The position numbers were made by a program, and so were the translations under genes. A stretch of DNA of 64,000 nt from Rheinheimera sp. 4Y26 (lineage in GTDB: Bacteria; Pseudomonadota; Gammaproteobacteria; Enterobacterales; Alteromonadaceae), in NCBI RefSeq assembly GCF_025245835.1, contig NZ_JAOBWS010000001.1, positions 248,001 through 312,000 on the forward strand. Reading direction: 5' to 3'. Of the stretch, positions 1 through 7,856 are shown piece after piece. Every line of letters starts with the position of its first letter. Position 1 is the stretch's first letter. The notes under the pieces were generated by a model. The model did not search any database and was not told the DNA's origin. It saw nothing but the letters and a program-made list of their open reading frames with translations.

Positions 1-2
1 GT

Positions 3-269
3 CCGCGCTGTAACGGCAGAGGCACCCATGGTCAGGTGGCCGTGTTTGAATTTATGCTGGTGAATACCGACATCCGTAATGCCATTTCACAACAAAAAAC
101 TGCCACTGAACTACGCTGGCAGGCGCTGGATGCCGGCATGATTACCATGCGAGACAGTGCGCTGAATCTGGTAGTTGAAGGTGTGATCCCGCTCAGCGAG
201 TTACCCAAAGTGCTGCTGCAGGAGCGGATGGCTCCGGAAAACCGCGGTGGAGTGAGGCCATCCGTATGA
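3..269 (+). CDS. GspE/PilB-family secretion ATPase, C-terminal fragment
   Basis: Only the last 88 codons are present; the gene enters from the left edge in the frame that starts at base 3. The fragment begins just after the second cysteine pair of a GspE/PilB zinc motif (RCNGRGTHGQVAVFEF matches the usual C-x-x-x-G-x-x-G-R-x-x-x-x-E-x pattern) and continues with the alpha-helical end typical of type II secretion or type IV pilus assembly ATPases. Such proteins are cytoplasmic hexamers that drive pilin polymerisation. Walker motifs lie outside the window, so GspE and PilB cannot be separated. The stop overlaps the next start as ATGA, which indicates translational coupling to the MoxR-like gene. 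Confidence 0.75.
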   Translation, partial: PRCNGRGTHGQVAVFEFMLVNTDIRNAISQQKTATELRWQALDAGMITMRDSALNLVVEGVIPLSELPKVLLQERMAPENRGGVRPSV

Positions 270-1348
270 CAAAAACGGCACAAAAATTATCAGCAGAGCA
301 GGCTTTTGCGGCTGAGCTGGAACAACTGCAGCAGCAGGACACAGCGCCTGTGCCACCTGGCTGGGCTATGTCGGCCATTGCGGTGGAACGTTTTATCTGT
401 GGCGACAGTGCGCTTGGCATCAGCCGCAAATTTGTCGCCGAAGCTGGGGTTGTCACACGCATTATTCTGTCCTTATGCACCCAGCGTGGTATTTTGCTGA
501 CCGGCTCCCCTGGTACCGCCAAATCCTGGCTATCAGAATTGCTGGCGGCCGCTATTAGCCGTGATTCAACCCAGGTGATCCAGGGCGGCGCCATCAGCAA
601 CCTGAGCCAGCTGCTTTACAGCTGGAATCCACAACTGATGCAGCTGCAGGGCCCAAGCCAGCAAGCACTGGTCAGCACCCCGCTGTACAGAGCCATGCGC
701 GATGGCAAAATTTTACGTTTTGAAGAAATTACCCGCTGTCCGCAACCTTTGCAGGACGCTGTGTTGTCCATTTTATCTGAGCGTATTCTGGTGGTGCCGG
801 AATTGCCTTCAGCCCAAAGTACCCTGTATGCCACGGCCGGTTTTAATATTGTGGCCACCGCCAACAGCGTGGACGAAGGCATTCAGCGCATGAGTTCTGC
901 GCTAAAACGGCGGCTGAGTTTTGAGCATATAAAACCTATCCGTCATCTGGATGATGAAGCGCAAGTGATACTGCAGGAGTGCAATAAACTGATGGCGGCC
1001 AACCACATTATGGTGGAACCGGCGCACGAGCTTATCCAGGTGCTGGCCACTATTTTTCACGAACTGCGCAATGGCCAGACGCTGGATGGCCGCAGTACCG
1101 ACCGGCTGGCGGGCGCCACTATGTCAACCGCCGAAGCTGTCAGTGTTGCCCATGCCATTTATACCCACGCTTATTATTATCAGCAAAGCCGCCCTGATGC
1201 GACATTGTTGCTGCACGTGTTGTTGGGGTCCGCGTTAAAAGACCAGCCAAAAGACCGGCGGCGGCTGCGACATTATGTTGAAACCGAATGTGCCGAACGT
1301 CAGGGCGAATACTGGCAAAGTTTATATCAACAAAGACACTTGATTTAA
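266..1348 (+). CDS. MoxR-family AAA+ ATPase
   Basis: A 360-residue cytoplasmic AAA+ protein. Walker A is GSPGTAKS at residues 80-87, Walker B is ILRFEE at 149-154, sensor 1 ends at N200 (NIVATAN), and an arginine-finger-like ALKRR lies at 212-216. MoxR proteins act as chaperone-like remodellers, usually with a von Willebrand A partner. No VWA gene is visible here. Instead the start codon overlaps the stop of a GspE/PilB-type gene by 4 nt and an unknown 113-residue protein follows 12 nt downstream. The pairing suggests a role linked to pilus or secretion assembly, but that is inference. Assignment to the MoxR/RavA branch is good; the client is unknown. Confidence 0.85.
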   Translation: MTKTAQKLSAEQAFAAELEQLQQQDTAPVPPGWAMSAIAVERFICGDSALGISRKFVAEAGVVTRIILSLCTQRGILLTGSPGTAKSWLSELLAAAISRDSTQVIQGGAISNLSQLLYSWNPQLMQLQGPSQQALVSTPLYRAMRDGKILRFEEITRCPQPLQDAVLSILSERILVVPELPSAQSTLYATAGFNIVATANSVDEGIQRMSSALKRRLSFEHIKPIRHLDDEAQVILQECNKLMAANHIMVEPAHELIQVLATIFHELRNGQTLDGRSTDRLAGATMSTAEAVSVAHAIYTHAYYYQQSRPDATLLLHVLLGSALKDQPKDRRRLRHYVETECAERQGEYWQSLYQQRHLI

Positions 1349-1360
1349 TTGGAGATTTTT

Positions 1361-1702
1361 ATGCTGAAAAACAACGACAAGCTGTTGGTTTGTTATCGCA
1401 GACTATTCATTAACGATGAAAATCGCTTTTTCCTCGGCACCGTTGATGAATACGACAATGGTCTGGTCAAGATCACCGGGCACAGTTTTCTGCGTGACGG
1501 CATTACCGGGCAAATAGCGGAAAAATCCAGCCAGGCGACTAAAATTTTGTCAATCAGTGCAGGTTCGCTGATTGTTTATCTGTTACCGGATAGCGTCGAT
1601 ATAGACAAGCTGCACTTTTCTCAGCAAAAGTTGAAGATCTGTCTGACGGATGGTCAGGATTTTAGTCTGGATTTAACGGAAAAGTCGTTGCGCCCCAGCT
1701 AA
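1361..1702 (+). CDS. Hypothetical protein, last gene of the GspE/PilB-MoxR operon
   Basis: A 113-residue protein I do not recognise. I chose the ATG at 1361 because GGAG sits at 1351-1354 with normal spacing; an upstream TTG at 1349 would overlap that site. There is no signal peptide or membrane segment. The sequence alternates short hydrophobic strands with charged turns and ends in KSLRPS, suggesting a small beta-rich cytoplasmic domain. It follows the MoxR gene by 12 nt and is probably co-transcribed with it. Function unknown. Confidence 0.7.
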   Translation: MLKNNDKLLVCYRRLFINDENRFFLGTVDEYDNGLVKITGHSFLRDGITGQIAEKSSQATKILSISAGSLIVYLLPDSVDIDKLHFSQQKLKICLTDGQDFSLDLTEKSLRPS

Positions 1703-1742
1703 GTCTGCGGCGTTAAAACACAACCTTATGTAGATTTAGTCT

Positions 1743-1787
1743 GGCTGTAACAGGCTTTGCCATTGCCGGCACGGGCTGGTTACAGCC
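1743..1787 (+). other. Inverted repeat between operons
   Basis: GGCTGTAAC at 1743-1751 is exactly complementary to GTTACAGCC at 1779-1787, with a 27-nt GC-rich loop that contains a further GCCGGC palindrome. No T-run follows, so a rho-independent terminator is not supported on either strand. It lies in the 207-bp gap before the GGDEF/EAL gene and could be a transcript-end hairpin or a regulatory site. Confidence 0.4.
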
Positions 1788-1909
1788 TGATACTGAATAA
1801 CCTGGTTGCTGAGCCTGAATAAGGAACGAGCTTGCGTTGCCTGCGCCCTGAAGTTAAGGTGGATTTTTCTAAATCGCGTTTGTTCAGCACAAACAAAAGT
1901 TAGGATGAA

Positions 1910-4366
1910 GTGTTGGTGCAGGTTGAATATGTAGCATTATTGGTCACTGGCACTTCGATGAACGAGGCTGTGCATCGGGTTTTGCCTGCCAACAGTCAGG
2001 TGCAGATTATCCGGGTCGATAACAGCCTTGACGCTATTGCTGTGCTAAAGCAACAGGCTGTGCAGCTGATTATTTCTGAAATTGATATTGGTTCAATCGA
2101 CGGCTGGCGCCTGGCCAGACTGGTTCGCGCCAATGTGCTCAAGTGTGATGAACACACGCCTTTTATTCTGCTCAGTTCTACCTATTGTGAACGGATCACC
2201 GAAACCACGGCCCGGGCTTATGGCATCAACCTGGTGGTGGCAAAACAACAGCTGGCGGAGTTACCCCGGCATATCAATCATTTATTGCAAAAAGCTGCAC
2301 ACAGCCAAAACCGGCAATGCATTCTGGTGGTGGAAGATGAACCTGATATTGCTGAACTGGCCCGCCGTATTCTGCAGCCCAATTATGATGTGGTGATTGC
2401 AGCCACAGGCCCTCAAGCGCTGGTTTGTTTTGCGGAGCGGGAATTCGCGCTGGTATTGCTGGACGTGATGTTGCCAGGCCTGAATGGTCAGCAAGTGCTG
2501 GCAGAAATGATGCGCCAGCGGCCTCAGCAGTCTGTGGTGGTGATGACAGCACATGGTGGTATTGAGATTGCCGAGCAGATGATGCTGCAGGGCGCTGCCG
2601 ATTTTGTCAGTAAACCCTTCAGGGCAGAGCAACTGCGGCGGGTGATTGATGTTGCCACCCAACGCGAAGATTTTCTGGTCAGTAACGAGCAGTTTAAACA
2701 AAAAGTTGAACAACTGGCGGGCAGCGAAGAGCGCTACCGGGCCTTATCTCTGGTTCATCAGCGGGTATTGGACCATGTATCTACAGTGCTGATGGAGTTA
2801 GATCCAGACGGAAACATCCGCTTTGCCAATAAAGCCTGGTTCGATTTGGTAGCTGGCAGCAGTCTGCAGCATACCGGCAAGCTTGGCAGTTTTTTCCATC
2901 CGGCCGATCGGGTGCTGTTTGAACAGCAATTACAGGCCTTGTGTCAGGGCAAGGCGCAGCAATGGCATATTGAACTGCAATTGATGATGCCGCAGTGCTG
3001 GGTTGCGCTGAATATGGCGCAGCTGCCGGACCAAATGTCAGGTGTCACTGTTACGCTCGAAAATATAGAAGAGCGCAAACGAGCCGAGCAGGAGTTACAG
3101 CATCTGGCGATGCACGATCCGCTGACCAGTTTATATAACCGCCACTTTTTTGACCGGGAATTGATCCGGCTGGCAGGACTTGCTTCTGCTGAACGGACAC
3201 ACGCTTTACTCTATATCGATCTGGATCATTTTAAGGTCATTAACGATTCCCATGGTCATTCGCATGGTGATGCCATATTGCGTGAGGTGGCGCTGCGGCT
3301 GGCAAAAGAGCTCAGTGCAACAGATTTGCTGTGCCGGGTTGGCGGAGATGAGTTTGTGGTGCTCACCCAGGATAAATCCATGCAACAAGCAGTAGAGCTG
3401 GCGGAGCAGTTATGCCAGCAACTGCAAAACCGGCCTTACACTTTAAAAGATAAAGTCTATTCACTCAGTTGCAGTATTGGTATCAGCCTGATTGACGGCA
3501 GTATGCCGGATGCACAAATTTATCTGCAACAATCTGATATTGCTTTGTATGTTGCCAAAGACAAAGGCCGGAACAGGGCACACTGTTACAGTGTGCAGGA
3601 TGCGGCAAGCCATACGCTGCAAAATTCATTGCAATGGTCACAACAACTGCGCGAAGCCATAGTGCGTGACCAGATTGTGCTGCATTTTCAGCCTGTGGTT
3701 TGTGTCAAAACCAACGCAGTGGTTTATTTTGAAGCTCTGGTGCGCTTGAGTCTGGCCGACCGGCTGGTTTATCCGGGTGATTTTATTCAGGCATTGGAGC
3801 AGGTAGAAGACATTAACCTGTTGGATCATCAGGTGATTGCCAAGACCATCGCCATGATGAGCCGGCATCCGGTGCTGAAAAAAGTGGCCATTAATTTGTC
3901 GGCCCAGGCATTCAGAGATGAGCGGTTGGTGCCTCTGATTGAACAAAAACTGCAGCAATATCAGGTGTCACCACATCGTATTGTGTTTGAGCTGACCGAA
4001 ACGGCCAGTTTAAATAATATCAGCGGCACCTATGCCATGATTGAACAGTTAACCAGTTTAGGTTGTGAGTTTTCGATCGACGATTTTGGCACAGGTTTCA
4101 GTACCTTCAGTTACCTGAAACAGTTGCCGTCCGGCAGTATTAAAATTGACGGCTCTTTTGTTAAAAATATGCACCGCGACAAAATGGATTTCACTTTAGT
4201 GAAATCTATGGCGGAAATAGCCACCGCACTTGGCCGTAAAACAGTGGCCGAATTTGTCGAAAATGCGGACATTTTTGCCATGCTGGCACCGCTGGGTATC
4301 GATTATGCCCAGGGTTACCACATCAGCAAACCGCTGCCGATCGAACAAATCGAAAAAACATTCTAA
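1910..4366 (+). CDS. REC-REC-PAS-GGDEF-EAL c-di-GMP signalling protein
   Basis: An 818-residue cytoplasmic protein starting at GTG 1910 behind AGGA at 1902-1905. Domains in order: receiver 1 (about 8-125), receiver 2 (about 136-250, acceptor D185, T213, K235), PAS (about 285-385), GGDEF (about 395-555) and EAL (about 575-815). In receiver 1 the position matching the phospho-acceptor is E57 rather than Asp. GGDEF is intact at 478-482, but the I-site arginine is absent (S-A-T-D at 469-472). The EAL half keeps E608-A-L, N-L-S, E-L-T-E and DDFGTGFS (724-731), so both synthesis and hydrolysis of c-di-GMP look possible. No partner kinase is adjacent. Confidence 0.9.
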   Translation: MLVQVEYVALLVTGTSMNEAVHRVLPANSQVQIIRVDNSLDAIAVLKQQAVQLIISEIDIGSIDGWRLARLVRANVLKCDEHTPFILLSSTYCERITETTARAYGINLVVAKQQLAELPRHINHLLQKAAHSQNRQCILVVEDEPDIAELARRILQPNYDVVIAATGPQALVCFAEREFALVLLDVMLPGLNGQQVLAEMMRQRPQQSVVVMTAHGGIEIAEQMMLQGAADFVSKPFRAEQLRRVIDVATQREDFLVSNEQFKQKVEQLAGSEERYRALSLVHQRVLDHVSTVLMELDPDGNIRFANKAWFDLVAGSSLQHTGKLGSFFHPADRVLFEQQLQALCQGKAQQWHIELQLMMPQCWVALNMAQLPDQMSGVTVTLENIEERKRAEQELQHLAMHDPLTSLYNRHFFDRELIRLAGLASAERTHALLYIDLDHFKVINDSHGHSHGDAILREVALRLAKELSATDLLCRVGGDEFVVLTQDKSMQQAVELAEQLCQQLQNRPYTLKDKVYSLSCSIGISLIDGSMPDAQIYLQQSDIALYVAKDKGRNRAHCYSVQDAASHTLQNSLQWSQQLREAIVRDQIVLHFQPVVCVKTNAVVYFEALVRLSLADRLVYPGDFIQALEQVEDINLLDHQVIAKTIAMMSRHPVLKKVAINLSAQAFRDERLVPLIEQKLQQYQVSPHRIVFELTETASLNNISGTYAMIEQLTSLGCEFSIDDFGTGFSTFSYLKQLPSGSIKIDGSFVKNMHRDKMDFTLVKSMAEIATALGRKTVAEFVENADIFAMLAPLGIDYAQGYHISKPLPIEQIEKTF

Positions 4367-4413
4367 TACAAGATCTTAGACATCTTGTCTGCTGTTGTTT
4401 TAACCAACCCTGT

Positions 4414-4467
4414 GATATACCCATGGCTGGGGGAAATGAACTCCCATGGCTTTTTAAAAGGTATATC
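4414..4467 (+). promoter_or_regulatory. 5' leader hairpin covering the ribosome-binding site of the next gene
   Basis: GATATACC (4414-4421) pairs exactly with GGTATATC (4460-4467), and inside it CCATGG (4421-4426) can pair with CCATGG (4444-4449). The only good Shine-Dalgarno sequence for the ATG at 4470 is AAAAGG at 4456-4461, which overlaps the 3' arm. Folding would therefore be expected to limit ribosome access. The structure is seen directly; a control function is inferred. Confidence 0.5.
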
Positions 4468-4469
4468 AA

Positions 4470-6254
4470 ATGCACGATCAATTGATTGAGCATGGACAGC
4501 AGATGGACAAGGAGCAAGTGACGTATGCAGATCTCGTCGTTGAGTATCTGAATTTATTAGGTGTTGAATATGTTTTTGGCGTACCGGGCGGTGCCATTGA
4601 ACCACTGTTTAACGCACTGGCGCGCAGTGAGCGCCGCGGTGGTGTGCGGGCAGTGGTGGCACGGCATGAAGCCGGTGCTGCTTTTATGGCGGATGGTTAT
4701 GCCAGAGAAACCGGAAAACTCGGCGTTTGTTGCGCCACCACAGGCCCTGGCGCGACCAATCTGCTGACCGGCGTTGCCAGCGCTTACGCCGACAATGTGC
4801 CTATCTTAGTAATCACCGCACAAACCCCTTTACCCAAGTTCGGCCGGCGAGCCTTGCAGGATTCTTCCTGTGCCGCCATTGATATTGTTGGCATTTTTCG
4901 CCATTGCACCCGTTATAACTCCTTGGTCAGCCATCAGGAACAACTGGAAAACAAACTGATAGCCGCTGTGATGGCGAGCAGCCGTATTCCGGCCGGCCCT
5001 GTGCATATTTCGATTCCATCCGATATTTTACGCACCGAAGCAGGTTACCTGCCCAAAGTCAGGCCTGAATTATTAACCCAGCAATTTCAGCTCTCCGACA
5101 GAGTCGCGCTGGAAAAGCTGATTCAGGAGCTGTCACAGGCTAAACATATCGCGCTTTTTATTGGTGACGGTTGTAAGGATGCGTCCGGCAGCATTATGCA
5201 GCTGGCCACTTTGCTGAATGCGCCTTTTGTCTCCGGCCCTATGGGCAAACGCTGGGTGGATGAAACTCATCCGTTGTATCGGGGGGTTTTTGGTTTTGCC
5301 GGACACAGCAGTGCGGCTGAGTTATTGGCTGACAAAGACGATAAGCTGGATTTGGTGCTGGCCATAGGTGCTGCGCTGGGGGAGCTTGGCACCAGTGGCT
5401 GGGCCGAAGAGTTAATCAATCATAAGCTGATCCATATTGACTCCAGCGTTGAGCATTTCACCCGCTCGCCTATGGCCAGACTGCATGTCTGTGGTTCTTT
5501 GCCGGTGATCTTTAAAAAGCTGGTGGACGAAGTGCGGCAAGCTCAGCTGAAGTGGGGCAAATGCTGGCCTGAATTTGGTTCTGTACCTCCACTCAATGCG
5601 CTGGGTGGTCGTAGTCTGTGGCGCGATAGTATGGCGATGGAACATCGTCAGCTGCCATTCAAACCACAAAGCCTGTTTTGTTTGCTGGCCCGCATATTGC
5701 CCGAAGGAACGCGGTTTTTTGCCGACGCCGGCAATGCATGGGCCTGGGCAATTCATTATTACCAGCGTGCTGAATCCAACGGCAAATTCCATATTGCGAT
5801 GGGGTTAGGCGCTATGGCCTGGGCTATAGGTGCTGTCATTGGCTCTGCGCTTGGTGATAGCAGCGGCGCGGCGCACGTTTGTGTGACCGGTGACGGCGCT
5901 TATCTGATGAGTGCGCAGGAGATCACTGTCGCCAAACAACAGCAGTTGCCCATTTTGTTTATTGTGCTGAACGATGGCGTGCTTGGTATGGTGATGCATG
6001 GCCAGCGGCTGGGGAATGCAGAAAAAATAGGTTTTGAACTGGGCGCTGTGGATTATGCTGCGCTGGCATTGGCGCTTGGGGTGGATGCTGCGGTGATCAC
6101 CGCTGCAGAACAACTGCTGGCGCTGGATTTTTCCGCGATTTTTCAGAAACAAGGGCCCACGCTGTTGGATATCCGTATAGATCCGGAGGAAATCCCACCG
6201 ATGTTATCCCGTATCCAAAGTCTGCAGAACCAATCGATGACGCCGGGCGGTTAG
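4470..6254 (+). CDS. Thiamine-diphosphate-dependent enzyme, acetolactate-synthase-like
   Basis: A 594-residue protein with the three-domain layout of the acetolactate synthase / pyruvate oxidase family. The N-terminal cofactor domain has the catalytic glutamate (RHEAGAAFMADGYAR, E67) and GPGATN; the central FAD/nucleotide-like domain follows; the C-terminal ThDP site runs from GDG at 474-476 to N501-D502. Family members decarboxylate 2-oxo acids and transfer the aldehyde unit to an acceptor. No ilvN-type small subunit is adjacent, so housekeeping valine synthesis is unlikely. It converges with two citrate-synthase-fold genes, hinting at shared acyl chemistry. Start at 4470; an alternative ATG at 4503 would remove 11 residues. 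Substrate unknown. Confidence 0.82.
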   Translation: MHDQLIEHGQQMDKEQVTYADLVVEYLNLLGVEYVFGVPGGAIEPLFNALARSERRGGVRAVVARHEAGAAFMADGYARETGKLGVCCATTGPGATNLLTGVASAYADNVPILVITAQTPLPKFGRRALQDSSCAAIDIVGIFRHCTRYNSLVSHQEQLENKLIAAVMASSRIPAGPVHISIPSDILRTEAGYLPKVRPELLTQQFQLSDRVALEKLIQELSQAKHIALFIGDGCKDASGSIMQLATLLNAPFVSGPMGKRWVDETHPLYRGVFGFAGHSSAAELLADKDDKLDLVLAIGAALGELGTSGWAEELINHKLIHIDSSVEHFTRSPMARLHVCGSLPVIFKKLVDEVRQAQLKWGKCWPEFGSVPPLNALGGRSLWRDSMAMEHRQLPFKPQSLFCLLARILPEGTRFFADAGNAWAWAIHYYQRAESNGKFHIAMGLGAMAWAIGAVIGSALGDSSGAAHVCVTGDGAYLMSAQEITVAKQQQLPILFIVLNDGVLGMVMHGQRLGNAEKIGFELGAVDYAALALALGVDAAVITAAEQLLALDFSAIFQKQGPTLLDIRIDPEEIPPMLSRIQSLQNQSMTPGG

Positions 6255-6291
6255 CTTGTTCAGAAAAAGCCAGCGCTGTTAAAACACATCA

Positions 6292-7125
6292 TTAGTCAAT
6301 CACAGGAACACTTCGGGCAGGATGCCCCTGATAGCTGATATCGGCACATTGCAAAGCCAGAAAACTACGTTCAGTCTGATCAAGTTGGTCAACGTAACAA
6401 GCCATCACACCGCTGGCAACACAGAGGTTTTTAATACGGTACACTTCGTCCGGGCTAAAACCCTGATCTGACATAAAGGCGGCGGTGTAACCGCCAATAT
6501 TAATGCCCATGCCAAAGGTCGCCAGTAAGTAGTCAGACAGCTGATTGGCCAGCGTCAGGTGCGGGCCATCGGTAAAACCCAAAGCTGCCGTCATACGCCT
6601 GTGAGGTTCAATACGTTCGTCGTGGCGGGCCACAGGACGGGCAAAACCAATAATGGCGGGTTTGCCGTGTTTGAGCGGCACTCTGGCCACCAGTTGCTCA
6701 ATGCTTAAGCCTTGCTCAACCTCAAGCCGCGCCCGTTGAATAAATTCCATCGCCAGTTTTGAGGTAAGGCTACCGCCATAAGCGCGGGAATCAGCTGCCA
6801 GACAACCAGCGGCAGTGGCTGCGGTCGGGCTGCTGTGCAATTCACCGGCGAAGGCGCCAATCTGGTTACACCAGATACGGGCATCCGGATAGCTCATCAC
6901 CATAAAATTGTTTTCCAGCCAGCAGCCAAGCTCAGCGCTAATCAAACGACCTGTAGCATTGAGCACCAGCACCTGCATATAACTTTTTTGCAGGAACAAG
7001 TCATTGAGCAGGGAATATTGCCGGATTTGCACATCCTGGCCGCCAACCCATTTACCAATGCGGCTGACAATACGGCCACGGCGGGAATCCCACAACGCCA
7101 GCTTATTCGACTTGTTGGTATTCAT
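6292..7125 (-). CDS. Citrate-synthase-fold protein (citryl-CoA lyase-like), second of a pair
   Basis: A 277-residue protein starting at ATG 7125 (MNTNKSNK); upstream codons in this frame overlap the previous gene. The stretch YPDARIWCNQIGAFAG and the following alanine-rich helix to RAYGGS are typical of the citrate synthase / citryl-CoA lyase superfamily. By eye, the usual G-F-G-H site reads GFARPVARHDER, and the A-H-x-x-E-Q helix reads MACYVDQ, so the canonical catalytic histidines appear replaced. It overlaps the preceding paralogue by 23 nt and is the last gene of the TonB-receptor cluster. It may be a non-canonical enzyme or the partner of the 250-residue protein in a heteromer. Confidence 0.7.
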   Translation of the reverse strand: MNTNKSNKLALWDSRRGRIVSRIGKWVGGQDVQIRQYSLLNDLFLQKSYMQVLVLNATGRLISAELGCWLENNFMVMSYPDARIWCNQIGAFAGELHSSPTAATAAGCLAADSRAYGGSLTSKLAMEFIQRARLEVEQGLSIEQLVARVPLKHGKPAIIGFARPVARHDERIEPHRRMTAALGFTDGPHLTLANQLSDYLLATFGMGINIGGYTAAFMSDQGFSPDEVYRIKNLCVASGVMACYVDQLDQTERSFLALQCADISYQGHPARSVPVID

Positions 7126-7855
7126 AATCTTCGTCCGCGAGTAAAGGTGAGGCGGTGATGGGTCTGTGAGTTTGTTCCATACCATGGGCCAACAGCCCCG
7201 GGGCACGCAGCAGCTGAAATAAACCAATGCTTTCGCGCTGGCCAATGCCAAGGTCGAGACAGGCTGCAGCACAAAGCCCTACATCCAGCACACCCTGTTG
7301 CTGTGGTTGCCACTGTTGTTGTAATTGCCGGCATAACGCCAGTGCCGGGCCTGCCGCCGGAAGCCGGGCAAGCTGGTTGAGTATGTCAGCCATCAGCGGA
7401 TCCGCTTCCCCATAGAGCTGGCCAAATCCTGCCGGCGGCAGTTGATTGTCTGTGCTGATCCCGTCCAGTTGCTGTTTCAGCGCTTGCCAGGCGCTTGCCA
7501 CCGCTACAGCACCCTGACGTTCGCCGCCCAGGACCTGTAAGCCAATAGGTAATAAATGTTCCGGCCGCGCTTTACTGACTGCGGCCGTCATCACAGCTCT
7601 GGTGGCCGGATGGCGCGGGCCGGCGTTACATAAAGCAATTTGCAGCTGTTGCAGTAGTTGGGCCTGGGCTGCATCTGGCAATTCGCCGGTCAGCAGCAAA
7701 AACAACAGATCGGTAAAACTGCGTTTTTGCATCAGTTCCAGCAAGTCATAACCACAGATGCGTTGTTGTACTGTCAGATAAGGATTATCCGTTGCCGCAA
7801 CTTCCTCAGTAATGCGGCTGCTGCTTTGTGCGGCATAAACAAAATCTTTGTTCAT
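7103..7855 (-). CDS. Citrate-synthase-fold protein, first of a pair
   Basis: A 250-residue protein. The N-terminal ITEEVAATDNPYLTVQQRICGYDL, the LLTGELP helix, LGGERQGA and the C-terminal RAPGLLAHGMEQTHRP match the order of conserved blocks in the citrate synthase superfamily. The blocks that normally hold catalytic histidines read GGERQGA and GFGQLYGEADP, so glutamine or arginine stands where His is expected; the late A-H-x-x-E-Q block is kept. The gene starts 1 nt after the stop of the TonB-dependent receptor and overlaps the second citrate-synthase-like gene by 23 nt, so all three are almost certainly one transcript. Activity cannot be assigned. Confidence 0.7.
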   Translation of the reverse strand: MNKDFVYAAQSSSRITEEVAATDNPYLTVQQRICGYDLLELMQKRSFTDLLFLLLTGELPDAAQAQLLQQLQIALCNAGPRHPATRAVMTAAVSKARPEHLLPIGLQVLGGERQGAVAVASAWQALKQQLDGISTDNQLPPAGFGQLYGEADPLMADILNQLARLPAAGPALALCRQLQQQWQPQQQGVLDVGLCAAACLDLGIGQRESIGLFQLLRAPGLLAHGMEQTHRPITASPLLADEDYEYQQVE

Positions 7856-7856
7856 G

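Noticed and set aside
4381-4469. Thiamine (TPP) riboswitch before the ThDP enzyme gene
   Set aside because: No CUGAGA-type core or P1-P5 layout; only a simple nested hairpin is present.
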